Source: Volucribacter amazonae
GTDB taxonomy: Bacteria; Pseudomonadota; Gammaproteobacteria; Enterobacterales; Pasteurellaceae
Assembly: GCF_029783845.1 (NCBI RefSeq)
Contig: NZ_LWID01000001.1
Location: forward strand, 1,302,001 to 1,366,000
Length of the DNA stretch: 64,000 nt
Direction of reading: 5' to 3'
Shown: one piece after another, positions 45,194-54,116 of the stretch
Numbering within the stretch: position 1 is the stretch's first letter
How the letters are laid out: every line of letters begins with the position of its first letter
Notes under the pieces: model-generated
The model's input: the letters and a program-made list of their open reading frames with translations, nothing else
The model's database searches: none
What the model was told of the DNA's origin: nothing
Position numbers and translations under genes: made by a program

Positions 45194-46696
45194 CTATTTT
45201 TTCAACGCACCGAGAATACCACGCATAATCTGTTTGGTAATTTGATTACGCAAATTACGTCCCACTGATTTTGCTACGCTACTGACCATTTGTTCTGTTA
45301 CCGTTAATTGTTCGCCACGCTTTTTCTGTCCAAAAATCAAGCGATTTAACCGCCCCATAAAACCTTCTTCTGCTTGCTGTTGAGCCTGTTCCGCTTGTTT
45401 TTCTGCAACATTAGCCAAATCAGCTTGTTGTTGTAACATTTCAAATGCGGATTCATTATCCACTTCATCACGATAAACGGGATAAAGTTCATCATCTTTT
45501 ACCCAAGCCTGACGTTGTTCAGCGGTTAATGGTGTAAGTTGGCTTTTCGGCGGATAAATATAAGCACGTTCTACTGGTTGCGGCATACCTTTTTCATCTA
45601 AAAAAGAAACCAACGCCTCGCCTACTGCAAGTTGTGTAATGCTCTCGGTTACATTAATTTGAGGATTGGCACGAAAGGTTTCTGCCGCCGCTTTTACTGC
45701 TCTTTGATCCTTTGGGGTAAAAGCTCGCAAGGCGTGTTGTATGCGGTTGCCTAATTGCCCTAACACTGTTTCAGGTAAATCCAGAGGGTTTTGGGTAACA
45801 AAATAAATTCCTACCCCTTTTGAACGAATTAAGCGAACCACCTGTTCCACTTTATCTACCAATACTTTAGGGGCATCATCAAAAATAAGATGGGCTTCAT
45901 CAAAAAACATGACAAAACGAGGTTTATCGGGATCGCCCACTTCTGGTAATTGTTCAAATAATTCGGACATTAACCATAATAGGAACGCACTATACATTTT
46001 CGGCGAGTTAATTAACTTTTCTGAATTTAAAATATTAATTACCCCCTGATCGCCCCTTGTTTGCAACCAATCTTCTAAATTTAACGCAGGTTCGCCAAAG
46101 AGATGAGTCGCCCCTTGATTTTCTAGGGTTAATAATGCACGCTGAATTGCCCCCACACTGGCAGCAGAAACATTACCATATTCAAGTTGATAACTTTTAC
46201 TATTCTCTGCCACATGTTTAAGCATCGCTCGTAAATCTTTTAGATCGATCAATAACAAACCTTTATCATCAGCCACCCGAAAAACCAAATTAAGCAAGCC
46301 CTCTTGGGTTGCATTTAAATTAAGTAAACGGGCTAATAATAACGGTCCCATTTCAGAAATGGTGGTGCGTAAGGGAATACCCGTTTCGCCAAAAACGTCC
46401 CAAAATGAAACGGGATAACCTGATAAATATTGTTCGCCACCAAGCTGAAATTGCTCAATACGTTCAGCAATTTTGCCCTTTAGCTCGCCAGCTTGCACTA
46501 AACCTGATAAATCCCCTTTCACGTCAACTAAAAATACAGGCACGCCATTATCACTAAACGCTTCTGCCATTTTGCGTAAACTCACTGTTTTGCCAGTACC
46601 TGTCGCTCCAGCAATTAAACCATGACGATTTGCCATTTTGGCGTGAATAGCGAGATTTTCGCCTTGGTGGGTTTGGGCAAGGAAATATTGATTCAT
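45194..46696 (-). CDS. HerA-like ATPase, DUF853 family (YjgR)
   Basis: This 500-residue P-loop ATPase has Walker A GATGTGKTVSLRKMAEAF near residue 32, the family sequence FLVDVKGDLSGL, Walker B RFVMFFDEAHLIFDDAP, and the arginine-containing QLGNRIQHALRAFTPKDQRAVKAAAETFR. The C-terminal part has a Gln/Glu-rich helix (ANVAEKQAEQAQQQAEE) before FMGRLNRLIFGQKKRG. It resembles E. coli YjgR; the substrate and role are not established. A pair of inverted uptake signals lies upstream. Confidence 0.88.
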   Translation of the reverse strand: MNQYFLAQTHQGENLAIHAKMANRHGLIAGATGTGKTVSLRKMAEAFSDNGVPVFLVDVKGDLSGLVQAGELKGKIAERIEQFQLGGEQYLSGYPVSFWDVFGETGIPLRTTISEMGPLLLARLLNLNATQEGLLNLVFRVADDKGLLLIDLKDLRAMLKHVAENSKSYQLEYGNVSAASVGAIQRALLTLENQGATHLFGEPALNLEDWLQTRGDQGVINILNSEKLINSPKMYSAFLLWLMSELFEQLPEVGDPDKPRFVMFFDEAHLIFDDAPKVLVDKVEQVVRLIRSKGVGIYFVTQNPLDLPETVLGQLGNRIQHALRAFTPKDQRAVKAAAETFRANPQINVTESITQLAVGEALVSFLDEKGMPQPVERAYIYPPKSQLTPLTAEQRQAWVKDDELYPVYRDEVDNESAFEMLQQQADLANVAEKQAEQAQQQAEEGFMGRLNRLIFGQKKRGEQLTVTEQMVSSVAKSVGRNLRNQITKQIMRGILGALKK

Positions 46697-46714
46697 AAAG
46701 ATACCTTGAATGAA

Positions 46715-46762
46715 AAAGTGCGGTTACATTTGTTAAAATTTTAGCAAATTTGACCGCACTTT
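46715..46762. terminator. Inverted uptake-signal pair after oadB (possible terminator)
   Basis: AAAGTGCGGT (46715-46724) and ACCGCACTTT (46753-46762) are exact inverted copies 28 bp apart, downstream of the leftward oadGAB operon and upstream of the HerA-like gene. The loop is long for a terminator, and pairing inside it is limited, so the termination role is uncertain. Confidence 0.5.
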
Positions 46763-46803
46763 GGCAAAGTTTCCATTATTATCATTTGCACTATAATATA
46801 GGC

Positions 46804-48105
46804 TTACATCACACTAATATACCGCAACATTACCCCTGCAGCGATTGCTGAGCCGATTACGCCCGCCACATTAGGTCCCATTGCGTGCATAAGCAAAAAG
46901 TTTTGCGAATCTGCTTCTAAGCCTAATTTATTAGAAACCCTCGCAGCCATAGGGACAGCGGATACCCCTGCTGAGCCGATAAGGGGGTTAATTTTATGTT
47001 GGCTAAATTTATTCATCAATTTTGCCATTAGCACACCGCTTGCTGTACCAATGGCAAAGGCGATAACTCCAAGCACTAAAATGCCTAAGGTTTGCGGTTG
47101 TAAAAATTTATCAGCCACTAATTTTGCCCCTACGGACAAACCTAATACAATGGTAACAATATTGATTAACGCATTTTGAGCCGTATCACTAAGCCGTTCC
47201 ACCACCCCACTCACTCGCATAAGATTACCAAAGCAAAACATTCCTAATAATGGGGCGGCATCAGGTAATAATAACGCCACAAGCAATAACAGGATTATAG
47301 GAAAGAGAATTTTTTCTCGTTGGCTAACATTGCGTAGCTGTACCATTTTTATTTGGCGTTCTTGTGAATTGGTTAAGGCTCGCATAATCGGCGGTTGGAT
47401 TAATGGGACTAATGCCATATAAGAATAAGCGGCGACGGCAATAGCCCCCAATAATTCAGGGGCAAGTTTACTGGCAAGATAAATCGCCGTTGGACCGTCT
47501 GCCCCACCAATAATCCCAATAGCGGCAGCTTGTGGTAAGCTAAAATCAATAAGCCCTGTCCAATTTAATGCCAATGCCCCTAAGACAGTAGCAAAAATGC
47601 CAAATTGTGCTGCGGCACCAAGTAATAAAGTGCGAGGGTTTGCCAATAAAGGACCAAAATCCGTCATTGCCCCTACCCCCATAAAAATAATCAGCGGGGC
47701 AGCACCTGAATTAATAGCAACCTCATAAAATAACGCTAAAATCCCAGCACTATATCCTAAATCCTTTGCCAATAATTCCGCTTGCTGATGATAGACTGCA
47801 GGTAATTGTGCTAAGGTTGCTTGAATCGCCGTTGGATTTGCTTGACTATTCAACATTTCCGCCAGTTGAGCAAGATGATCAGTGTTTTGACTATGCAATA
47901 AGTTTTCCAAGGCGGTAAATGCCATACCTGCCTCTGGAATATTTGATAATAATCCACCAAAACCAATAGGCAATAACAATAAAGGTTCAAACTTTTTCAC
48001 AATGGCAAGCCAAAGTAATAATAGACTTACCATAATCATTATTGCTTGCCCCCAACTTAAATGGGCGATTCCTGTGCCTTGTAATAGAGCAATCATACTT
48101 TCCAT
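46804..48105 (-). CDS. oadB: Oxaloacetate decarboxylase, sodium-pump beta subunit OadB
   Basis: This 433-residue polytopic membrane protein has the strongly conserved GIIGGADGPTAIYLASKLAPELLGAIAVAAYSYMALVPLIQPP segment, including the sodium-binding Asp. The C-terminal NPLIGSAGVSAVPMAARVSNKLG region is also present. It decarboxylates carboxybiotin and couples this to sodium export. Last gene of oadGAB, nine bases after oadA. Confidence 0.95.
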   Translation of the reverse strand: MESMIALLQGTGIAHLSWGQAIMIMVSLLLLWLAIVKKFEPLLLLPIGFGGLLSNIPEAGMAFTALENLLHSQNTDHLAQLAEMLNSQANPTAIQATLAQLPAVYHQQAELLAKDLGYSAGILALFYEVAINSGAAPLIIFMGVGAMTDFGPLLANPRTLLLGAAAQFGIFATVLGALALNWTGLIDFSLPQAAAIGIIGGADGPTAIYLASKLAPELLGAIAVAAYSYMALVPLIQPPIMRALTNSQERQIKMVQLRNVSQREKILFPIILLLLVALLLPDAAPLLGMFCFGNLMRVSGVVERLSDTAQNALINIVTIVLGLSVGAKLVADKFLQPQTLGILVLGVIAFAIGTASGVLMAKLMNKFSQHKINPLIGSAGVSAVPMAARVSNKLGLEADSQNFLLMHAMGPNVAGVIGSAIAAGVMLRYISVM

Positions 48106-48113
48106 AGAGCCAC

Positions 48114-49934
48114 CTACACTAATTGCATTAAGCTATCGCCAACATTAACCGCATCGCCTTTTTTCACGTTAATTCCCTGTACTTTACCCGCTTGAGCTGC
48201 ACGAATTTCGGTTTCCATTTTCATCGCCTCAAGCACTAATAACACCTGATCTTTTGCCACCTGTTCGCCCTCGCTAACACACACGTCCCAAATATTCCCT
48301 GCCATAGGGGCGTTGACGCTAATCCCTGCCGAAGAAGTCTGTTCTGCTTGTGGGCGAGTATTTGTAACCGTTGGCGTTTCCTTAGGATTAACTTGCGGTT
48401 CAATATCTTGAATATCGCCCCCCTCACTCACTTTCACCACAAAGGCTTTGCCCTCAAGTTCCACCCGATAAACCGCTGAACCTGTTGTGTTACTTTGACC
48501 AAGTGCGGTGTCTTTTGCCAAAATTTTTTCATCAGCTCGTGTGGGTGCTGGCTCAAAAGCCGCTGGATTATGCCGATTTTCTAAATACTTCCAACCAATT
48601 TGCGGAAATAACGCCACAATAAGCACATCATCAATCACATTTTCCGCTAACTTAATCCCTTTTTGTTGAGCTTGTTGCTGAATATCTTGGCTTAACTGTG
48701 CCATTTCAGGGGCTAAATGATCGGCTGGACGATCGGTAATGGCTGGTTCGCCATTCAATACTCTTGCTTGTAACTGCTGATTAACAGGGGCAGGTGTTTT
48801 ACCATATTCGCCCTTTAAAATTCCTGCGGTTTCTTTGGCAATAGTTTTATAACGCTCTCCCATTAAAACATTGATTACCGCTTGCGTTCCTACAATTTGT
48901 GAAGTAGGCGTAACCAAAGGAATAAAGCCTAAATCCTCACGCACTTTAGGAATTTCTTGTAGCACTTGATCCAATTTATCACTTGCATTTTGTTGTTTTA
49001 GCTGACTTTCCAAGTTAGTCAACATTCCACCGGGTACTTGTGCTAGCAAAATACGGCTATCAATCCCCCGTAATTGTCCCTCAAACTGAGCATATTTTTT
49101 GCGAACTTCTCGGAAATAAGCGGCTATTTTTTCTAAACGATGAAGATCTAAACCTGTATCATAAGGGCTATTTTGCAAGGTTGCCACCAAAGATTCTGTA
49201 GCGGGGTGTCCATAAGTTCCGCTCATTGAGGATATGGCAGTATCAATACCGTCCACCCCAGCTTCAACGGCTTTAAGTAATGCCATTTCCGCCATACCTG
49301 TGGTGGAATGACAATGTAAGTGTAAACGCACATCATCAGCATAACGCCCCTTAATTTCCGCCACCAATTCCGCTGCCGCCATAGGGGTAAGAATACCTGA
49401 CATATCCTTAATAACCAGCGAATCCACCCCGATTTCTAATAACTGTTCTGTCGTGTCTAACCAAGTTTGTAAGTTATGAACAGGGCTTGTGGTATAGCTT
49501 AAAGCCCCTTGAGCATGAGCACCTTGCTTGCGTACCGCTTTGATCGCTTGCCGCATATTTCTCGGATCATTTAAGGCATCAAATACCCGAAATATGCTCA
49601 TACCGTTATCCACCGAACGCTCTACAAAGCGATCTACCACATCATCAGCATAATGGCGATAACCAAGCAAATTTTGTCCTCGTAACAACATTTGCAACGG
49701 CGTTTTCGGGCAGGCTTTCTTTAACTCTCGCAAGCGTACCCAAGGATCTTCGCCGAGAAAGCGAATACAAGCATCAAAAGTCGCCCCACCCCAAGCCTCT
49801 AAAGACCAATACCCCACTTCATCAAGTTCAGCGGCAATAGGCAACATATCATCAAGGCGTAAACGAGTAGCAAAAAGGGATTGGTGGGCATCACGCAATA
49901 CTAATTCAGTGATTGAAATATTTTTTGTGGTCAT
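48114..49934 (-). CDS. oadA: Oxaloacetate decarboxylase alpha subunit OadA
   Basis: This 606-residue biotin enzyme has an N-terminal carboxyltransferase domain (ITELVLRDAHQSLFATRLRLDDML, EAWGGATFDACIRFLGEDPWVRL, HLHCHSTTGMAEM) and a conserved central PYC_OADA domain. The C-terminal biotinyl domain carries the biotinylated K572 in VLEAMKMETEI. It transfers the carboxyl group of oxaloacetate to biotin, yielding pyruvate. The gene starts four bases after oadG and precedes oadB. Confidence 0.96.
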   Translation of the reverse strand: MTTKNISITELVLRDAHQSLFATRLRLDDMLPIAAELDEVGYWSLEAWGGATFDACIRFLGEDPWVRLRELKKACPKTPLQMLLRGQNLLGYRHYADDVVDRFVERSVDNGMSIFRVFDALNDPRNMRQAIKAVRKQGAHAQGALSYTTSPVHNLQTWLDTTEQLLEIGVDSLVIKDMSGILTPMAAAELVAEIKGRYADDVRLHLHCHSTTGMAEMALLKAVEAGVDGIDTAISSMSGTYGHPATESLVATLQNSPYDTGLDLHRLEKIAAYFREVRKKYAQFEGQLRGIDSRILLAQVPGGMLTNLESQLKQQNASDKLDQVLQEIPKVREDLGFIPLVTPTSQIVGTQAVINVLMGERYKTIAKETAGILKGEYGKTPAPVNQQLQARVLNGEPAITDRPADHLAPEMAQLSQDIQQQAQQKGIKLAENVIDDVLIVALFPQIGWKYLENRHNPAAFEPAPTRADEKILAKDTALGQSNTTGSAVYRVELEGKAFVVKVSEGGDIQDIEPQVNPKETPTVTNTRPQAEQTSSAGISVNAPMAGNIWDVCVSEGEQVAKDQVLLVLEAMKMETEIRAAQAGKVQGINVKKGDAVNVGDSLMQLV

Positions 49935-49937
49935 AAT

Positions 49938-50207
49938 CTATTCTCCTTGCAATGATTTCTGCCCTTGTTGGCGGCGATGATGATGAACAGCAGCAATAAT
50001 CACTGGGCGTAAACGAGCAAGTTCATCATCAGCTGGTGTTATGGGTTTAAGATTTTCGTTGGGGATAACTGTTTCAGGGAAAAAACGGTTAATTAATTTG
50101 GACATGAAACTAATGGCATAAATTAATATCAGTAGAAAGAATAGGACAAATCCCATACCAACAATCATGAGATTAATACCATGTTGCAATAATTGTATTT
50201 CGCTCAC
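49938..50207 (-). CDS. oadG: Oxaloacetate decarboxylase gamma subunit OadG
   Basis: This 89-residue protein has one N-terminal membrane helix (LMIVGMGFVLFFLLILIYAISFM) and a soluble tail with an acidic, Pro-containing stretch and C-terminal histidines (PVIIAAVHHHRRQQ), as in OadG proteins where they bind zinc. It assembles the alpha and beta subunits. The start codon is GTG with GGAG upstream. First gene of the operon; a palindromic element lies about 37 bp upstream of it. Confidence 0.93.
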   Translation of the reverse strand: MSEIQLLQHGINLMIVGMGFVLFFLLILIYAISFMSKLINRFFPETVIPNENLKPITPADDELARLRPVIIAAVHHHRRQQGQKSLQGE

Positions 50208-50243
50208 AGCTTATCACTCCCGTCTATTATCGCTCGTAATGTT

Positions 50244-50349
50244 TATAGTCGTTTCAATTTAAAATAAGACAAGGCGGCACACCGAAGACAGTACAAATAG
50301 TACGGTGAGGTGTGCCAACACCGTATTATTTCAAAGTGAAACGACTATA
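50244..50349 (+). mobile_element. Full-length Correia-like element upstream of oadG
   Basis: A 106-bp copy (TATAGTCGTTTCAATTTAAA ... AAAGTGAAACGACTATA) with ACACCGAAGACAGTACAAAT and AGTACGGTGAGGTGTGCC in the core. Paired changes in the two arms (GGCACACC and GGTGTGCC in place of GGTACGCC and GGCGTACC) largely preserve the hairpin. It covers the likely promoter or leader region of oadGAB. Confidence 0.87.
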
Positions 50350-50431
50350 ATATACATTAGCCTAAGCTAAAATGCTTTGGCTCAGATCACAAAATTGAAT
50401 ATTGTTTATTGAGTGAGTGATGAAAAATGGG

Positions 50432-50694
50432 GAAAAGTGCGGTGGGTTTTTGGGATTTTTTTCACATTTATTTCTCCGCTTTAGCTAACAGTTTAGCCCC
50501 CTTTTTATAGTCGTTTCAATTTAAAATGAGACAAGGCGGTACGCCGAAGACAGTACAAGTAGTACGGCGAGGCGTGCCAACGCTGTATCATTTTAAAGTG
50601 GAACGACTATATCAAAGAGGACGACTATTCAGAGGACAGTAATAGATACGCTAATTTATTTTAATACTGTCCTCTGTATTCTGTCCTCAGATAT
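50432..50694 (+). repeat. Second dispersed repeat (R2), interrupted by a Correia-like element
   Basis: This is homologous to 42806-42990: AAAAGTGCGGTGGGTTTTT, TTATTTCTCCG, GCTAACAG, GCCCCCTTTT, then (after the inserted element) CAAAGAGGACGAC, TATTCAGAGGACAG, and ACTGTCCTCTG near the end. The inserted 106-bp element splits it between GCCCCCTTTT and CAAAGAGG. Confidence 0.65.
50506..50611 (+). mobile_element. Full-length Correia-like element inserted in repeat R2
   Basis: A 106-bp consensus-like copy (TATAGTCGTTTCAATTTAAA ... AAAGTGGAACGACTATA). The flanks match the uninterrupted R2 copy at 42870-42890, which lacks the element. This gives direct evidence that the element is inserted mobile DNA, with the junction at or next to a TA dinucleotide. 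Confidence 0.9.
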
Positions 50695-50700
50695 TGAAAA

Positions 50701-52236
50701 CTACCTCAAAAAATAGCGATAAGCAGGGCTATTTGTTACATCTTGATAAGTGTAACCTAATTCCTCTAAATGCTGATTAAAGGCTGTAAGGCTATTTTCA
50801 TCAATATGAAAACCTGCCAAAATATTGCCATAATCCGCCCCATGAGCTCGGTAGTGGAATAAGGAAATATTCCAGTGCGTGCCAAGGGTTTCTAAGAATT
50901 TAATTAATGCCCCTTTTTGCTCTGGAAACTCAAAAGAATAAAGACGTTCTGTGAGGCTACTGGCTCGGCGTCCACCGATCATATAGCGAATATGGGTTTT
51001 CGCTACATCATCATCGGACATATCCACCACATCATAACCATTTTGTTGTAATTGATTGATAATATTTTCTTTTTCTTGCTCGCCTTTACTTCTTACACCG
51101 ACAAAAATACAGGCTTTTTGCTCATCAGTATAACGATAGTTAAATTCGGTTACGGCATAATTGGCAATTAAATTAGCAAAGCGTAAGAAACTGCCTTTTT
51201 GTTCTGGAATGGTTACCGCAAGTAAGGCTTCTTGTTTTTCGCCAATTTCGCAACGTTCAGAAACATAACGTAGGGTGTGAAAATTAAGGTTTGCCCCCGA
51301 TAAGATATTGACTAAGGTTTCCCCTTGGATATTGTGTTGCTTCACATATTTTTTTAGCCCCGCCAAAGATAATGCCCCTGAAGGTTCAGCCACTGCACGC
51401 ACATTTTCAAATAAATCTTTTAAAGCAGCACAAATTTCGTCATTATCCACTAATACCACATCATCAACATATTGTTGACATAAACGAAAAGTTTCATCGC
51501 CAATACGTTTTACTGCCACACCGTCAGCAAATAAGCCAACTCGATCTAAATCTACCGGTTTCCCTGCTTGCAAAGCGGCATATAAACAAGCGGAGTCTTT
51601 AGATTCCACCCCAATCACTTTAATTTCTGGCATTAATTGCTTAATAAATACCGCTATCCCTGCTAATAATCCTCCACCACCTGCAGGCACAAAAATACGG
51701 TCAATATGCGGATATTGTTGCAATAATTCCATTGCTAATGAACCTTGCCCTGCAATGACGGCAGGGTGATCAAAGGGGGGAATAAAGGTCATATTTTTGC
51801 TTTGTGATAATTCAATGGCTTTGGCTTTGGCTTCATCAAAATTTGCTCCATAGAGCAATACTTCGCCACCATAGCCCTTAACGGCTTCCACCTTAATACT
51901 TGGGGTATTTTGTGGCATCACAATCAAGGCTTTTAAACCAAGGTGTTTCGCCGATAACGCCACACCTTGAGCATGATTACCAGCGGAAGCCGCTATCACG
52001 CCTTTTTGCTTTTGTTGCTCAGTTAAGCCTGCAATCATGGCATAAGCACCACGCAATTTAAAGCTATGTACAGGCTGACGATCTTCACGTTTTACCAATA
52101 TTTGATTGGCTAAACGCTCTGATAATTTTGGCATAGGTTGCAAGGGTGTAACCTGTGCTAATTCATACACTTTTGCGGTTAAAATCGCCCGTAAATAATC
52201 TGCCCCTGTTAACTGTTCACTATGCTGTTCTGACAT
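50701..52236 (-). CDS. ilvA: Threonine ammonia-lyase, biosynthetic (IlvA)
   Basis: This 511-residue PLP enzyme deaminates threonine to 2-oxobutanoate, the first step to isoleucine. The PLP lysine is K60 in QPVHSFKLRGAY; the glycine-rich phosphate loop is PAGGGGLLAGIA. Two C-terminal ACT-like regulatory domains (about residues 330-415 and 420-511) indicate the isoleucine-inhibited biosynthetic form rather than the short catabolic one. It follows proS on the same strand. Confidence 0.95.
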   Translation of the reverse strand: MSEQHSEQLTGADYLRAILTAKVYELAQVTPLQPMPKLSERLANQILVKREDRQPVHSFKLRGAYAMIAGLTEQQKQKGVIAASAGNHAQGVALSAKHLGLKALIVMPQNTPSIKVEAVKGYGGEVLLYGANFDEAKAKAIELSQSKNMTFIPPFDHPAVIAGQGSLAMELLQQYPHIDRIFVPAGGGGLLAGIAVFIKQLMPEIKVIGVESKDSACLYAALQAGKPVDLDRVGLFADGVAVKRIGDETFRLCQQYVDDVVLVDNDEICAALKDLFENVRAVAEPSGALSLAGLKKYVKQHNIQGETLVNILSGANLNFHTLRYVSERCEIGEKQEALLAVTIPEQKGSFLRFANLIANYAVTEFNYRYTDEQKACIFVGVRSKGEQEKENIINQLQQNGYDVVDMSDDDVAKTHIRYMIGGRRASSLTERLYSFEFPEQKGALIKFLETLGTHWNISLFHYRAHGADYGNILAGFHIDENSLTAFNQHLEELGYTYQDVTNSPAYRYFLR

Positions 52237-52303
52237 ATTATATCCTTTTATTCCCTCTTTGCATTACCACAAGTCTCCCCACCAAGTGCGGTGGGTTTCG
52301 CTA

Positions 52304-54028
52304 TTATTTTTTATGTGGACAAGACGATAAACTTGCCACAAACTCCGCTAATTGAGCTTGGGCAATCATTTTTTTCTCGCCTGTACGGCGGTTTTTATAT
52401 TCAATTTCGCCATTAGCAAGGTTCTTTTCGCCAATCACGAACATATGCGGTACGCCAATTAATTCCATATCCGCAAACATCACGCCCGGGCGTTCTTTAC
52501 GATCATCAAAAATGACTTCAATGCCTTGTTGAGTTAAATCGGCATAAAGTTGCTCGGCAAATTGTTGTACATTGGCTGATTTGTGCATATTCATTGGTAC
52601 AATCGCCACTTTAAACGGCGCAATGGCATCAGGCCAAATAATACCTCTTTCATCGTGATTTTGCTCAATAGCCGCCGCCACAATACGGGTTATCCCAATA
52701 CCATAACAGCCCATGGTCATCACTAACGGCTTACCGTCCTCACCTTGGACAGTGGCATTCATTGCTGCCGAATATTTTTGCCCTAATTGGAAAATATGCC
52801 CCACTTCAATACCACGTCTAATTTGTAAATGGCCTTTACCGTCTGGACTTGGATCGCCCTCTACCACATTACGCAAATCGGCAATTTGCGGTGTGGCTAA
52901 ATCACGTTCCCAGTTAATCCCAAAATAATGTTTATCATCAATATTTGCCCCAGCGGAGAAGTTATCCATATTAGCAACCGTACGATCAATTACCACAGGG
53001 ATAGCTAAGTTTAACGGCCCTAATGATCCTGGTCCTGCCCCAATGGTGGCTCGAATTTCTTGCTCGGTGGCAAATTGTAAAGGGCTGGCGACAATATCTA
53101 ATTTTTCAGCTTTAATTTCATTTAATTCGTGATCACCACGCACTAACAATGCCACAAATTGATGCTCACATTGCTCACTAGCACGCACAATCAAGGTTTT
53201 TACCGTTTTCTCAATCGGCACATTAAACTGCTCAACTAATTCCGCAATGGTTTTTGCCGTTGGCGTATCCACTAAACGTAAGGTTTCTGTGGCTTGTCCT
53301 CGCTCACCTAATGGCAAGGCTTCTGCTAATTCAATATTAGCGGCAAAATCGCTTTCTGTGGAAAACACAATATCATCTTCGCCACTTTGGGCTAACACTT
53401 GAAACTCGTGCGAAGCTGAACCACCAATAGAGCCAGTATCCGCTTGTACCGCCCGAAAATCTAAGCCTAAACGGTTAAAAATATTGGTGTAGGTTTGATA
53501 CATTACCTCATAAGTTTGTTGCAAACTGGACTGATCAGCATGGAAAGAATAAGCATCTTTCATCAAGAACTCACGTGAACGCATAATGCCAAAACGTGGG
53601 CGAATTTCATCACGGAATTTGGTTTGAATTTGATAAAAATTTAAAGGTAATTGTTTATAAGAACTAATTTCACGCCGAACCAAATCAGTGATCGCTTCTT
53701 CCGCTGTTGGACTAATAATAAATTCACGATCACCACGATCTTTAAAGCGCAATAATTCTGGTCCATATTGCTCCCAACGCCCCGATTCTTGCCATAATTC
53801 TGCGGGCTGAACCACTGGCATTTCAATTTCCAAGGCACATTTATTCATTTCTTCACGAACGATATGTTCAATCTTCTTCAATACACGCATACCTGTGGGT
53901 AACCAAGTATAAAGCCCCGAGGCAAGCGGACGAATCATTCCTGCTCGTAACATTAATTGGTGGCTCACTATCTGTGCATCATTTGGGGTTTCTTTTAGGG
54001 TTGAAAATAAATATTGACTTGCTTTCAT
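52304..54028 (-). CDS. proS: Prolyl-tRNA synthetase
   Basis: This 574-residue class II synthetase is recognised from MKASQYLFSTLKETPNDAQIVSHQLMLRAGMIRPLASGLYTWLP at the N-terminus. Motif 2 is in FRDEIRPRFGIMRSREFLMKDAYSF. An inserted editing (YbaK/INS) domain spans about residues 230-400, followed by an anticodon-binding C-terminus (VIFDDRKERPGVMFADMELIG). The start at 54028 matches the family; 33 extra upstream codons are open but include an uptake signal and are not expected. Confidence 0.95.
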   Translation of the reverse strand: MKASQYLFSTLKETPNDAQIVSHQLMLRAGMIRPLASGLYTWLPTGMRVLKKIEHIVREEMNKCALEIEMPVVQPAELWQESGRWEQYGPELLRFKDRGDREFIISPTAEEAITDLVRREISSYKQLPLNFYQIQTKFRDEIRPRFGIMRSREFLMKDAYSFHADQSSLQQTYEVMYQTYTNIFNRLGLDFRAVQADTGSIGGSASHEFQVLAQSGEDDIVFSTESDFAANIELAEALPLGERGQATETLRLVDTPTAKTIAELVEQFNVPIEKTVKTLIVRASEQCEHQFVALLVRGDHELNEIKAEKLDIVASPLQFATEQEIRATIGAGPGSLGPLNLAIPVVIDRTVANMDNFSAGANIDDKHYFGINWERDLATPQIADLRNVVEGDPSPDGKGHLQIRRGIEVGHIFQLGQKYSAAMNATVQGEDGKPLVMTMGCYGIGITRIVAAAIEQNHDERGIIWPDAIAPFKVAIVPMNMHKSANVQQFAEQLYADLTQQGIEVIFDDRKERPGVMFADMELIGVPHMFVIGEKNLANGEIEYKNRRTGEKKMIAQAQLAEFVASLSSCPHKK

Positions 54029-54116
54029 CTCGCTTATTCCTAATAAAAAATGATGCCCATTATTGTTGTTATCCGCTAATGGGCAGAAAAAAGTGCGGTC
54101 AATTTTCCAGCTATTT

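Noticed and set aside
52271..52294. Terminator-like CCCACC/GGTGGG stem between proS and ilvA
   Set aside because: A six-bp stem around an uptake signal with no T-run; too weak to call, and proS-ilvA may be co-transcribed.
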